DNA from: Planctomycetales bacterium
GTDB taxonomy: Bacteria; Planctomycetota; Planctomycetia; Planctomycetales; Planctomycetaceae
Direction of reading: 5' to 3'
DNA length: 61,196 nt
NCBI GenBank assembly: GCA_026400835.1
Contig: JAPLOA010000037.1
Location: forward strand, 1 to 61,196
The notes below the pieces were generated by a model, which did not search any database, was not told the origin of the DNA, and saw nothing but the letters and a program-made list of their open reading frames with translations. The position numbers and the translations under genes were made by a program. Shown here in pieces: positions 26,579-35,823 of this stretch (positions are counted from its first letter, which is position 1; each line of letters begins with the position of its first letter).

Positions 26579-28126
26579 TCAGGGTTTTTGACCCTTTCGG
26601 ATATACTCTTCCCGTGACAGTACCCCGTCCTTGTCGATGTCATACTTCTCGAATCGCCCTGCGGCAGTTTCAGCGTTGGATTGACTGGCGATGAAGACCT
26701 CGCGGGTGATCTTGCCGGTCTTCTTTTTGTCGAGGCGAAGAAACTTATCGGATCGTTCCTGTTCCTCGGGGCTCAGGGGAGTGATTTGCTTTTCGTCTGT
26801 CTTTGCTGGTACTTCTTCGCCGGACTTCTTTTTGGATTTGCTGTAATGGCGTCCGGTCCCGTCGCCGGTGTCGAGGATTCCGCCGGCCGGGTTGAGTTCC
26901 GTAAGCACTGCCGCAAGTCGAGTGCGGGCAGCTTTAGCAACAGTGTCTTCGCTGTCGGCGGGGATCGGGCTTTCCGTGAACGGAGCGCCGGTCATGTCGA
27001 AGAGTTCACCGCGTTCGTTGAGCTTCCACTGAGCATCGCGGACGTACCACATGCGAGCAAGCTGGTTGAAGACCCAATCACGCGGCTTGCCAACTTCACC
27101 TCGCAGTTGTGGGGCGAAGCTGTGGCCGTCGAAGATCGTGTTCTCCGGCAGTTTGCCGCCGCTGAGTTCGGTAAATGTGGCAAGCAGGTCTGTGGAATCA
27201 ATCAGGTCGGCAGAGACTTTTCCACCCGGGGTTTTGCCGGGCCAGTTGGCGATAAATGGGACCAGTCCGCCACACTCAAGCATAGTGCCTTTCACGCCGG
27301 ACAGATTGCGGCCGCCAATCGTGGAGAGCGGATCCTGACCTTTGCCGGTGCCATTGTCGCCCATGAAAATGATGAGCGTGTTGTTGCGCAGTTTCAGAAT
27401 CTCGAGTTCTGCAACCAGCTTGCCAACGAGCTTGTCCATATACAGAACATTGTCGCCGAAAAGGTCTTTGCTGTCCGGTGCGCTGTCGGGAGTCGGCTGG
27501 ATTTCGCCGTGGACATGCACCATGGAATAGTAAAGGAAGAACGGCTTGGTCTTGTTCTTTCGGATGAAGCTCATGGCCTGATCATGCATTAGATCGGGCA
27601 TGTACTCCTTGTCGGTGAGTTCGCGATCTTTGCGGTTGACTCGGTATGGCTCCGGTTTACTGGCTTTTTTGTTCCAGTAGACGCCGCTGCCGTTGAATCG
27701 CAGTGTATCGTCAAAACCAACTTCGTCCGGTTCACCAGGAAGCTGGCCGTACTTGCCAATCATTGCTGTGGCATAGCCAGCCGACTTGAACATTCTCGGA
27801 AGCAAAAGCTCCGATGGGTTCATCCGCATGCAGGCATCCTGATTTGTAGAACCGTTACGGAAGGCGTACCGCCCCGACATGATCATCGCTCGCGAAGGTC
27901 CACAGAGGGCTGCCGTGTAGGCGTGGCTGTACCGAATGCCGGTGCCTGCAAGCTTGTCGATGTTCGGGGTCTGATAGTTGTCCGAGCCGTAGCAGCCCAC
28001 GTTTCCGATCCCGAGATCATCGGCAAGAATGAAGACGATATCAGGAGTTGTGGCATCTGCCGCAAATGACGGAACAGCAAGCGTTACTGCGATGATAAGG
28101 AACAGCGTGGTACGATTGGTCACCAT
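26579..28126 (-). CDS. Secreted sulfatase with C-terminal EF-hand-like region
   Basis: The 515-residue protein has a signal peptide (MVTNRTTLFLIIAVTLAVPS, cleavage near SFA-AD) and a type I sulfatase domain. The domain starts at DIVFILADDLGIGNVGCYG, has the formylglycine site CGPSR (Cys75) in LCGPSRAMIMSGRY, and then FMGDNGTGKGQDP, which supplies metal ligands. An Arg/Lys-rich linker precedes an EF-hand pair at the end. The second loop, DIDKDGVLSREE, is complete, while the first (DKKKTGKITREV) has lost its acidic residues. It should hydrolyse sulfate esters, probably on sulfated polysaccharides outside the cytoplasm, after Cys75 is converted by a formylglycine-generating enzyme such as the one at 50009-51163. 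It is followed 155 bases upstream by a second sulfatase gene on the same strand. Confidence 0.93.
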   Translation of the reverse strand: MVTNRTTLFLIIAVTLAVPSFAADATTPDIVFILADDLGIGNVGCYGSDNYQTPNIDKLAGTGIRYSHAYTAALCGPSRAMIMSGRYAFRNGSTNQDACMRMNPSELLLPRMFKSAGYATAMIGKYGQLPGEPDEVGFDDTLRFNGSGVYWNKKASKPEPYRVNRKDRELTDKEYMPDLMHDQAMSFIRKNKTKPFFLYYSMVHVHGEIQPTPDSAPDSKDLFGDNVLYMDKLVGKLVAELEILKLRNNTLIIFMGDNGTGKGQDPLSTIGGRNLSGVKGTMLECGGLVPFIANWPGKTPGGKVSADLIDSTDLLATFTELSGGKLPENTIFDGHSFAPQLRGEVGKPRDWVFNQLARMWYVRDAQWKLNERGELFDMTGAPFTESPIPADSEDTVAKAARTRLAAVLTELNPAGGILDTGDGTGRHYSKSKKKSGEEVPAKTDEKQITPLSPEEQERSDKFLRLDKKKTGKITREVFIASQSNAETAAGRFEKYDIDKDGVLSREEYIRKGQKP

Positions 28127-28281
28127 GTTTGAAAGCTCCGAACTAAACTTAGCGAAAACGCGACAGCGTCCGGTTTACACTGTAAAACCACAGCAAAACA
28201 CAACCGTGGGTTAACGGTTTATTGATTTGATCATCCGCAGGGTGCTAGCCCCTTGCGGCTCACAATGCGCGGTTTTGAGGT

Positions 28282-30027
28282 TCACTTTCCCATCGAAACA
28301 AACTCATCTCGTGACAGTAAGCCATCTTTGTCCGCATCCCATTTTGTAAATCGTTCGGCTGCTGCTTCTGAGTCCGACTGTCGAGCGATGTAGAACTCGC
28401 GACTGAGCTTGCCAGTCCTGTCTTTGTCCAGCTTGTCAAATCGAGCACCTCGGTCGTCAGGGTCTCCAGGCGAAAAAGTGGCTTTTGACTGCTTGGATTT
28501 CTGCTTCTTGCCCTGCGAATTTTTTGGCTCAATTGCCGCCGAACCGACCGGTGGCAGATGTTTTGCTAAGGACTCCAGCAGAGCTTTATTTTCAGGCTTG
28601 CTGGCAAGGCTTACAGTTTCCGTCGGATCATTCTGTTCGTCGTAGAGTTCCGTGGCAACAATCGTTGGTCCATTGCGATCTCTCCAGAAGGTGGCACGCC
28701 AGCGTTGGTCGCGAATGCTGTAACCCATAAGTTGCATGCCCGTTGTGGAATCGTTTCGAGGATACTGACTGATGGCAATATCCGTCGCCGGGGCAGAAGG
28801 GTCGTCGATGAAGTTCTTCAGGCTGGTGCCATCAATCTTCGCCGGGGTCGGTAATCCACACAGATCGGCGAGCGTTGGGTAGACGTCGATGAACTCGACC
28901 GGTGCATCGCATGTCATGCCAGCCGTCTTTGAATTTGGCATACTAATCAGCAAAGGAGCACGCGTGGCAATTTCGAAGTTAGTGTGTTTGTGCCACAACC
29001 CGTGATCGCCAAGCTGCCAGCCGTGATCTCCCCAGAGGACGATGATGGTGTTGTCAGCGAGCCCTTCCTGATCCAATGCATCGAGCAACTTGCCAATTTG
29101 GGCGTCGGTGTAGCTGATGCACGCGTAGTAGCCATGTCGCAGTGTGCGAGCGAAATCAGCCGGGATTGGGTCGCCGTTGGGTACACCCGGATAATTATGC
29201 AGTTCGCTGTTGCTGTGCCCGGCGAATTCGGGACTGCCCTCTGGCAGATGGTCAGTCGTTGGCACAGAAATACGATTCGGATCGTAAAGATCCCAGTACT
29301 TCTTTGGAGCGACAAAGGGAAGATGCGGCTTTGCAAACCCGACCGCCAGAAAGAAGGGCTTTTCGCTCGACTTCAAGGCGAGAATTCGTTTCACAGCTTC
29401 GTTGGCAGCGGCTCCATCGGGAAGTTCTGCATCTGGCTTGGAGCTGACTTCGAAGGCCGGCCCCTTTTTGCCGCTCTTGCCGTCACTTCGAGAAGTAACA
29501 CCTGATAATTCCTTCACATACTCAGTGACACTCACATCGTGTTTCGTGTCAATCTGCCTCGTGAAGTCAATCAAATCCGTATCGACTGACTTACCGTTCG
29601 AATACCAATGCGGCTCGCTCCAGGATCGACCGTCCTCAAACCCCTTGTGGTAAATCTTGTTCAACGCCGCACAATGATAACCATTCGCTTTAAAGTGCTG
29701 AGGCAGCGTGATGCAATCCGGCTGAGCGACCCGGAAGTGCGTTTCCAGATCCCAGACTTTCGTCACATCAGGCCGAAGACCGGTCATGATCGCAGTCCGT
29801 GACGGACTGCAGACTGCCTGCTGGCAGTAAGCTTTGTTGAACACGATGCCCCGCGACGCAATTCGGTCAATGTTTGGCGTCCTGACAATTGTGTTGCCGT
29901 AACAGCCGAGTTCCGGTCGCAGGTCATCAACGGCGATGAACAGGACATTGGGTTTGTTGACAGCATATATCGACGATGGCAAACATAGCGTCAGATTGAG
30001 AGCAAGCAGAAGATTCTTCATGAGCAT
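28282..30027 (-). CDS. Iduronate-2-sulfatase-like sulfatase with C-terminal EF-hand-like region
   Basis: The start is the ATG at 30027 (an in-frame ATG follows at 30021). The 581-residue protein has a signal peptide (LLLALNLTLCLPSSIYA), then KPNVLFIAVDDLRPELGCYG and the formylglycine site CSPSR (Cys73). VDDLRPELGCYG and the later WGDHGWQLGDHGLWHKHTNF are typical of iduronate-2-sulfatase-type (IdsA/IDS) sulfatases. A Lys/Ser linker leads to an EF-hand pair near the C-terminus with a complete loop DADKDGLLSRDE and a degenerate partner. The EF-hand tail is shared with the neighbouring sulfatase, which suggests a recurring architecture in this genome. Its natural substrate is not known. Confidence 0.93.
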   Translation of the reverse strand: MLMKNLLLALNLTLCLPSSIYAVNKPNVLFIAVDDLRPELGCYGNTIVRTPNIDRIASRGIVFNKAYCQQAVCSPSRTAIMTGLRPDVTKVWDLETHFRVAQPDCITLPQHFKANGYHCAALNKIYHKGFEDGRSWSEPHWYSNGKSVDTDLIDFTRQIDTKHDVSVTEYVKELSGVTSRSDGKSGKKGPAFEVSSKPDAELPDGAAANEAVKRILALKSSEKPFFLAVGFAKPHLPFVAPKKYWDLYDPNRISVPTTDHLPEGSPEFAGHSNSELHNYPGVPNGDPIPADFARTLRHGYYACISYTDAQIGKLLDALDQEGLADNTIIVLWGDHGWQLGDHGLWHKHTNFEIATRAPLLISMPNSKTAGMTCDAPVEFIDVYPTLADLCGLPTPAKIDGTSLKNFIDDPSAPATDIAISQYPRNDSTTGMQLMGYSIRDQRWRATFWRDRNGPTIVATELYDEQNDPTETVSLASKPENKALLESLAKHLPPVGSAAIEPKNSQGKKQKSKQSKATFSPGDPDDRGARFDKLDKDRTGKLSREFYIARQSDSEAAAERFTKWDADKDGLLSRDEFVSMGK

Positions 30028-30118
30028 TCAGGTACAAGAGAAGATGTGGAGATTTTGTATCCGTGTCAACACTGGCTGTTTGGGGCTCAACACAGTTTGT
30101 TTCAGAGTAGACTGTAGT

Positions 30119-30546
30119 CAGACTTTTCCAGTTTAACGAATCCTGATCCAGAATGGTGCGAATACTACGAGCCATCGCGGTGGAATCTTTATAGCAAATT
30201 GCAGGTTGGCCTGATGGATGTCCGGGATGCTCTGGACAACGCCACTCAGCGGTTACTGCTACAGACACCAGTGAATGCTTTTCGCTGCCCATCCCATATC
30301 GCACCTGCAACCAATGATCATCGCCCTGTTCGAGGTCGAGCAGGAACCCGCTATCCTGTTGACACGTCCCATTATGTGGCATGGGACTCAGGTTCTCGTG
30401 GCTTCATTCCGGGTGAAGCGAGCGGCACCGGTGCAACTGCTGATCGAGCCGGATTCTTTACCATGAATCGGGCGACAGGATTCCGTGACTGCCCTGACGG
30501 ACTGAGCAATACGTTTATAGTCGGCGAACGAGCGTATAAGCAGTAA
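30119..30546 (+). pseudogene. Truncated DUF1559 pseudogene
   Basis: A stop at 30116-30118 opens a frame reading NPDPEWCEYYEPSRWNLYSK, then TPVNAFRCPSH, VDTSHYVAWDSGSRGFIPGE and FRDCPDGLSNTFIVGERA before ending at 30546. These match the middle of DUF1559 proteins (the CPS landmark, the SNYVG-like segment and the DG-x-SNT-x-x-VGE motif). The prepilin signal is missing and so is the terminal H-x9-DG box. Sequence after 30547 reads ISDREGPTFDFVAGDDVVFD in part, but is not clearly family material. Confidence 0.8.
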
Positions 30547-30854
30547 TGTCTCCAGATCCTGCTCGTGATCAATTCAGGAGTGAGATCAGTGACAGAGAAG
30601 GTCCGACGTTCGACTTCGTTGCTGGTGACGACGTTGTGTTTGACTACTTCCAGGATAGGTCTGCCAAATCCTGGTCGTCACCCCGGATCGCCATTTGAAA
30701 GTGTCCTTTCCTGGAGAGGACGAGTTTCTGCAGCCGCCTGCGGCTCATCATTGGGTGCCTGACTTCCACACTCGCATCAATTCATATCGTGCTGGAGAAC
30801 CCTATGGCTCAAGTCAACCAATTATCTGCCCGCGAACTCCGTGCGCATATGCGG

Positions 30855-31255
30855 AACGTTGTTGATTTCAATATCGCTAATCGGATGCTGAGGCGATGCG
30901 ACAGCCAACGTCAGTTCCGTTTCTGGCGTCGTCACACCCTTAATGGTATTCCGCTCTCTGGCGCATCGATCATATTACAGCCTCAGGAAGGCCGCCCTGC
31001 ATCAGGTGACACCGACGAGAAGGGTTATTACTGCCTGTCTTAATCGAAAAATCAATCCGGAGCCATTGTCGGGCCTTGTCAGGTGGTAGTTTCAACTGCA
31101 TTTGAGGGTGACGACGGGAAACTTCGCCGGACAAAGTACCAGCACAGCACCTCGAGCCAGGGGCATTCAATGCCGAAGTGAAGTCCGGGGCAAATGAGTT
31201 CAATTTCGATCTCACGATCAGTCGGGCGGGCGTTGTCGGTGAGGACCGTTGAACT
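30855..31255 (+). pseudogene. Decayed carboxypeptidase-regulatory-like lipoprotein gene
   Basis: Pieces of one such module can be read in turn from shifting frames: VSSVSGVVT (about 30910-30940), LNGIPLSGASIILQPQEGRP then ASGDTDEKGYY to a stop at about 31042, CQVVVSTAFEGDDGKLRRTK (31075-31140), and AEVKSGANEFNFDLTI (31170-31220). This is the same order as in the intact lipoproteins at 11084 and 57158, whose ends read VEFAGPGPVEFAL and SAESSEFKFDLVK. It follows the truncated DUF1559 gene, as in the intact pair at 9.8-11.4 kb. The signal peptide was not recognised. Confidence 0.65.
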
Positions 31256-31724
31256 TCATGCAATTCAACCTCCCGGATTGTGCGGTTCCCCCATTGCTGT
31301 GATCAGCAGTTGAACGCTGTGATTGTTCAGCGAAGAAATTCAAGCCGCAATAATAAAACCAGGACGGGCATCCTCACTTGATCGTTTATTGTGCTTTTTT
31401 TGTGTTACTGTCCGCCAATCCCGGTTTTCCTGGCTTGCGACGGCAAATTCATGGCGAACGAGTCTCAGTCATCCACCCTCGGGGCTCATCTCAGGCCGGG
31501 TTTTGCGGGCAGTGTCGTTCCTGTCGATTTGTGATTCTCCGAAATTCCAGATCTCGCAGTCATGTCGTGCGCCGAGGTTGCAGCGGGTTGTTTTCCTCTG
31601 TTTCTGAGTTGTCCCGGGCATTGGCCAGAAGAATTCCACGGAACCTTCTAAATCTGCTGGCGAAATTCTGACTGAGCGACGTACGATACACCAGAGTTGA
31701 CCTCACTCGTGAACAGGTTCCCGA

Positions 31725-32207
31725 ATGGCCGTTTTGCAGCCTTTTGATACTGCCGCAACGAAAGGTTCCAGCAATGATCGCTGCGAATCCCCTGTTGCGC
31801 TGCGCTGTTGCTGGAATGTGTTGAGGACGCTCGGTCGGTTGCTGCTGATTGTGGTTGTCGCCGCAATTTCATCCGATCGAGCCTTTGCGTCCTGCGGAGA
31901 CTATTTGCATACTCGGACGTCTTCTCCTGCTGTTTCGATGGCACATAACGCGGCGGAGGCGACGTTTGGAGAGCAAGGCGAACGCAAGCTTCCTTGCGCC
32001 GGGCCTCAGTGCCGATCGGTGCCTCGATCCCCGTCGATACCTCCTGTGGTACCCGGCGGCGTGGTGCGGAATCCCGAGTTGGCGATGGTAGACTTCGGAA
32101 TCCTGGTTGAATCGTCCTCTCCCCAAAACGCTTTTGTACGCGTCAGCAGCGCACGGGTCGCTCGAGGATTTCCCACGCAGATCGATGTGCCTCCGGAATG
32201 TGTCTGA
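31725..32207 (+). CDS. Hypothetical secreted cysteine-containing protein
   Basis: The 160-residue protein has an N-terminal stretch of about 30 residues, then a hydrophobic segment RTLGRLLLIVVVAAISSDRA followed by FASCGDYL, which looks like a signal peptide with a long polar front. The mature part carries the pattern PCAGPQCRSVPRSPSIPP and ends in a region rich in Ser and Arg. I recognise this as a planctomycete-type small secreted protein with a C-x-G-P-x-C-like motif but can assign no function. The ATG at 31725 is the earliest start. Codon use is in line with neighbouring genes, which supports a real gene, but the assignment remains tentative. Sequence 31256-31724 before it shows nothing. 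Confidence 0.55.
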   Translation: MAVLQPFDTAATKGSSNDRCESPVALRCCWNVLRTLGRLLLIVVVAAISSDRAFASCGDYLHTRTSSPAVSMAHNAAEATFGEQGERKLPCAGPQCRSVPRSPSIPPVVPGGVVRNPELAMVDFGILVESSSPQNAFVRVSSARVARGFPTQIDVPPECV

Positions 32208-32573
32208 CTCAGGTGTCGCTTACGACAGAGGTTGGTTCAGGGATCAGCTTGCGATCGATTTAACGGGAGATTTTTCTCGTTGAATCACGAGGTACTGCTC
32301 CCGTCGTGCTGATCTGCGACGACTGTGTCACCTGATTATTCCGTGTACTCTGGCGGCCGGATTTTTTTGAGTCCGGCAGCAGGCATGAGATGTCGCTGCG
32401 AATTTCTCGTCGGCGGGATGGCTTTCTTGAAACGAAACAGTGGACCTCTTTGGATGAGGTTCAAGCTGTTTGAGAACGATCTGCGGATAAGTCCCAGTCT
32501 TCTCCTGTCACTAAGTCACTCCCACTGCCTCACCATCACTTTCTCGCGTTATTCGATCACGAGGTCATTCGAT
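32208..32573. other. Upstream region of the cytochrome gene, nothing recognised
   Basis: No gene, terminator or repeat was recognised. The frame of the cytochrome is open here to 32325, but its residues lack protein character. Confidence 0.5.
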
Positions 32574-35474
32574 ATGACGGACCCTAAGACATCATCAGGC
32601 AATTCGGCCCCGGAAGGCATGGCAGCCAGTTCCGCAAGTTTGGGAAGTACCGCGCCAAAGAAGGTCGTTCGCAAAGCGATTGGGCCGAAGCTTCGGATCG
32701 TGTTCAATGTCGTGCTGGCGCTGCTCGCGTTAATTGGTGCAAATAGTGCTTATCTGGGTGGTGTCACTTTTCTGCAGTGGTGGACGTCGCAGACTTATGA
32801 GGATCTTTTTTATTCGTGGATGTTTCTGCTCCACAGCATGCTGGGACTGCTGATCGTTGTGCCTTTTCTGGTGTTTGGCGTGATTCACATGCTGAACACA
32901 AAAGATCGCAGGATTCGCCGTACCGTGATGATTGGCTACGCTTTGTTCGCGGTCTGTATCGTCGTGTTGATTTCCGGCTTTCTGCTGCTGCGAATCGAAG
33001 GCCTGATTGATCTCAAGAGCCCGGCGGCTCGCTCAGCCGTTTACTGGGCTCATATTCTCACGCCGATGATTGGCGGCTGGCTTTACTGGATGCATCGTCT
33101 GGTTGGGCCAAAGATGCGATGGAAACAGGGCCTGGTCTGGGCCGGACTCGCGGCCGCAGCGGCATTGGGAATGATCTGGTGGCAGGCGCAGGATCCGCGT
33201 GAATGGAACGTCGTGGGACCGAAGGAAGGCACGAAGTACTTTGAGCCTTCGCTGGCTCGCACTGCGACCGGAAACTTCATTAGCGCGGAAACGCTCGATA
33301 TGAACGACTACTGTCTGAAGTGCCATAAGGGTGCGCACGACGACTGGGCGAAGAGTGCTCATCGCTTCAGCTCTTTCAATAACCCGGCGTATCTGGCCAG
33401 TGTCGCGGAAACTCGCGAAGTTTCATTCAAGCGAGATGGCAACGTGCAGGGCTCACGCTTCTGTGCAGGCTGTCATGACCCGGTTCCGTTCTTCAGCGGA
33501 GCCTTCGATGATCCGAAGTTCGACATGCTGAATCATCCCACATCCCAATCCGGGATTTCGTGTACGGTGTGCCATGCGATTACGAATGTGAACAGCAATG
33601 TTGGCAACGCAGACTACACAATCGAAGAGCCGATTCACTATCCGTTTGCGAAGAGCGATAATACGGTTCTGCAGTGGATCAACAATCAGCTGGTGAAAGC
33701 CAAGCCGTCGTTTCACAAGAAGACCTTCCTGAAGCCGCTGCATAAATCGGCCGAGTTTTGTGGAGCGTGTCACAAGGTGAACTTGCCGTTCACGTTGAAC
33801 CACTACAAAGACTGGCTGCGAGGTCAGAATCATTACGACAGTTGGTTGCTGAGCGGTGTGTCAGGTCACGGGGCACGCAGTTTCTACTATCCGGAGAAAG
33901 CTCAGGTCGACTGCAATGGCTGCCACATGCCGCTGGAGGAATCGGCCGACTTCGGTGCGAAGTTCTATGATGAATCCGGAAAGCTCAAGACTCACAATCA
34001 CGTTTTCCCATCAGCGAATTCCGGACTGAACTGGCTGACAAACAATGATGACGCCATCAAAGCACATGACGAGTTTTTGAAAGGAACGATGCGAGTTGAC
34101 CTGTTTGGCGTTCGTGAGGGCGGCACGATCGAAGGCCAGTTGACTGCCCCCTTGCGCCCGAATGTGCCAACACTGAAGCCGGGCAATCGTTATCTGCTGG
34201 AGACGGTGATTCGCACGGTCAAAATGGGCCACCACTTTACTCAGGGAACGACGGATTCCAACGAAATCTGGCTGGAGGTGTCCGTCAACGCCGGCGATCA
34301 GCAGATCGGAGCAAGTGGCATGATGGAGGAAGACAACAGCGTCGATCCTTGGTCGCACTTCGTGAACAATTTCATGTTGGATCGGCACGGCAACCGCATT
34401 GATCGCCGAAATGCCCAGGATATTTTTGTGCCGTTGTACGTTCACCAGATTCCGCCAGGAGCGGGGCAGACCGTGCATTACAGTTTCACGATGCCGAACG
34501 AAGTCAAGGTCCCGGTGAAGGCTCGCGTTCGTTTGCTTTATCGCAAGTTCGACTCGATCTACATGGATTTTGTGGATCGAAAGACGAAGGAGCTGGGACG
34601 ACCAATTCGAGGTCACAAAGAGGGCGAGAAGTATCGCAATGAACTTCCGATTCTCGTCCTCGCCGAAGATGAAGTGACATTCCCGGTCGAAGGTGTCACT
34701 GCCGAAGTCACGAATGGGAAACGAGATATCCCCGAATGGCAGCGATGGAATGATTATGGGATCGGAATGTTCCTGAAGGGAAAGGCTGAGCTGAAGCAGG
34801 CGACGGAAGCGTTCACGAAAGTGGAAGAACTTGGTCGTTTCGATGGGCCGTTGAATCTTGCTCGAGTGCTGGTCGCGGAAGCGGGGCCGGGGCAGCTGGA
34901 TGCAGCAGCCGCTGCCGTACAACGGGCGGCGACTCACAAAGATCCTCCTGCGCCGCCATGGACGATGGCATGGCTGAGTGGTGTGATCAACCGTCAGCAG
35001 GGCGCTCTGGAACAGGCGGAGGCGAATTTCCGTCAGGTACTGGAGTATCGCACAGAGGAAACAATCAAGAAGAAGTTTGATTTCAGCAAAGACTACGAAG
35101 TCATCAATCTGTTGGGACAAACGGTGTTCGATCGAGCCTTACAGATTCGCGGTGATTCGCGAACAGAGGAACGAGGGACGAGACTCAAAGAGGCGGTGGA
35201 GATCTTCCAGAAGACGCTGGCCATCGATTCGGAGAACGTTGACGCCCATTACAACCTGAGCCAGTTGTATGCTCAGTTGAACGACAAAGAAAAAGCCGCC
35301 GAGCATCAGAAGCTTCACGAGAAGTACAAGATCGATGACACGGCTCGTGGAGAAGCTGTCAGCAAAGCACGTCAGAAGTATCCTGCGGCGGATTTCGCAT
35401 CGGAAGCATTGGTGATTTACGATCTGCAGAGGAAACAGAAAGTGGAACCTGCGACAGTTCAGGTGGAAGAATAG
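32574..35474 (+). CDS. Membrane-anchored pentahaem cytochrome c with TPR-like C-terminus
   Basis: The preferred start is the ATG at 32574 (MTDPKTSSGN); the frame runs back to 32325 but that part lacks protein character. The 966-residue protein has five membrane helices in its first 210 residues (for example NVVLALLALIGANSAYL, LHSMLGLLIVVPFLVFGVIH, WAHILTPMIGGWLYWMHRLV). Conserved His residues in helices 2 and 4 suggest a b-type haem or quinone interaction. Five CxxCH haem sites follow: CLKCH (Cys247), CAGCH, CTVCH, CGACH and CNGCH. This is the arrangement of cytochrome c554-like multihaem proteins. The final 250 residues are helical and TPR-like. It probably moves electrons across the cell envelope. 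The next gene, 349 bases on, encodes a CRTAC1-type FG-GAP protein. Confidence 0.87.
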   Translation: MTDPKTSSGNSAPEGMAASSASLGSTAPKKVVRKAIGPKLRIVFNVVLALLALIGANSAYLGGVTFLQWWTSQTYEDLFYSWMFLLHSMLGLLIVVPFLVFGVIHMLNTKDRRIRRTVMIGYALFAVCIVVLISGFLLLRIEGLIDLKSPAARSAVYWAHILTPMIGGWLYWMHRLVGPKMRWKQGLVWAGLAAAAALGMIWWQAQDPREWNVVGPKEGTKYFEPSLARTATGNFISAETLDMNDYCLKCHKGAHDDWAKSAHRFSSFNNPAYLASVAETREVSFKRDGNVQGSRFCAGCHDPVPFFSGAFDDPKFDMLNHPTSQSGISCTVCHAITNVNSNVGNADYTIEEPIHYPFAKSDNTVLQWINNQLVKAKPSFHKKTFLKPLHKSAEFCGACHKVNLPFTLNHYKDWLRGQNHYDSWLLSGVSGHGARSFYYPEKAQVDCNGCHMPLEESADFGAKFYDESGKLKTHNHVFPSANSGLNWLTNNDDAIKAHDEFLKGTMRVDLFGVREGGTIEGQLTAPLRPNVPTLKPGNRYLLETVIRTVKMGHHFTQGTTDSNEIWLEVSVNAGDQQIGASGMMEEDNSVDPWSHFVNNFMLDRHGNRIDRRNAQDIFVPLYVHQIPPGAGQTVHYSFTMPNEVKVPVKARVRLLYRKFDSIYMDFVDRKTKELGRPIRGHKEGEKYRNELPILVLAEDEVTFPVEGVTAEVTNGKRDIPEWQRWNDYGIGMFLKGKAELKQATEAFTKVEELGRFDGPLNLARVLVAEAGPGQLDAAAAAVQRAATHKDPPAPPWTMAWLSGVINRQQGALEQAEANFRQVLEYRTEETIKKKFDFSKDYEVINLLGQTVFDRALQIRGDSRTEERGTRLKEAVEIFQKTLAIDSENVDAHYNLSQLYAQLNDKEKAAEHQKLHEKYKIDDTARGEAVSKARQKYPAADFASEALVIYDLQRKQKVEPATVQVEE

Positions 35475-35534
35475 CGGCATTAACTTCGGCGAGCTGCAGG
35501 GCGTCAGCCCTCCGAGGGAATTTGTTCTCAGTAA

Positions 35535-35640
35535 GTCCTGCCTGCCGGGCAGCGGTGTTTTGTAGGTCCTGCCTGCCGGGCAGCGGTGTTTTGTAGGTCC
35601 TGCCTGCCGGGCAGGACTTCGCGGCTCGCCGCGACTTGAA
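35535..35640. repeat. GTCCTGCC palindrome family, copy 2, as 31-bp tandem repeats
   Basis: The string GTCCTGCCTGCCGGGCAG starts at 35535, 35566 and 35597, exactly 31 bases apart, with CGGTGTTTTGTAG between copies. The third copy is extended to a full hairpin (GTCCTGCC ... GGCAGGAC) followed by TTCGCGGCTCGCCGCGACTT. The rest of 35475-35823 contains no gene. Confidence 0.9.
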
Positions 35641-35823
35641 TGCATGTGATCCTTAAAAATCAGCCTTCCTGGTGTATCAGCTTTGCACAGGTTCGCCTTG
35701 CGGCAATACGAGAATCCTTTCCGGCAGAAAGGAACTGCATTGATTATCATCAACTTGCGCAGTTAATCCCAAAACGTCAAATTGATGCCATTCATCAAGT
35801 TCATAGACACGAATGAACCAGAC

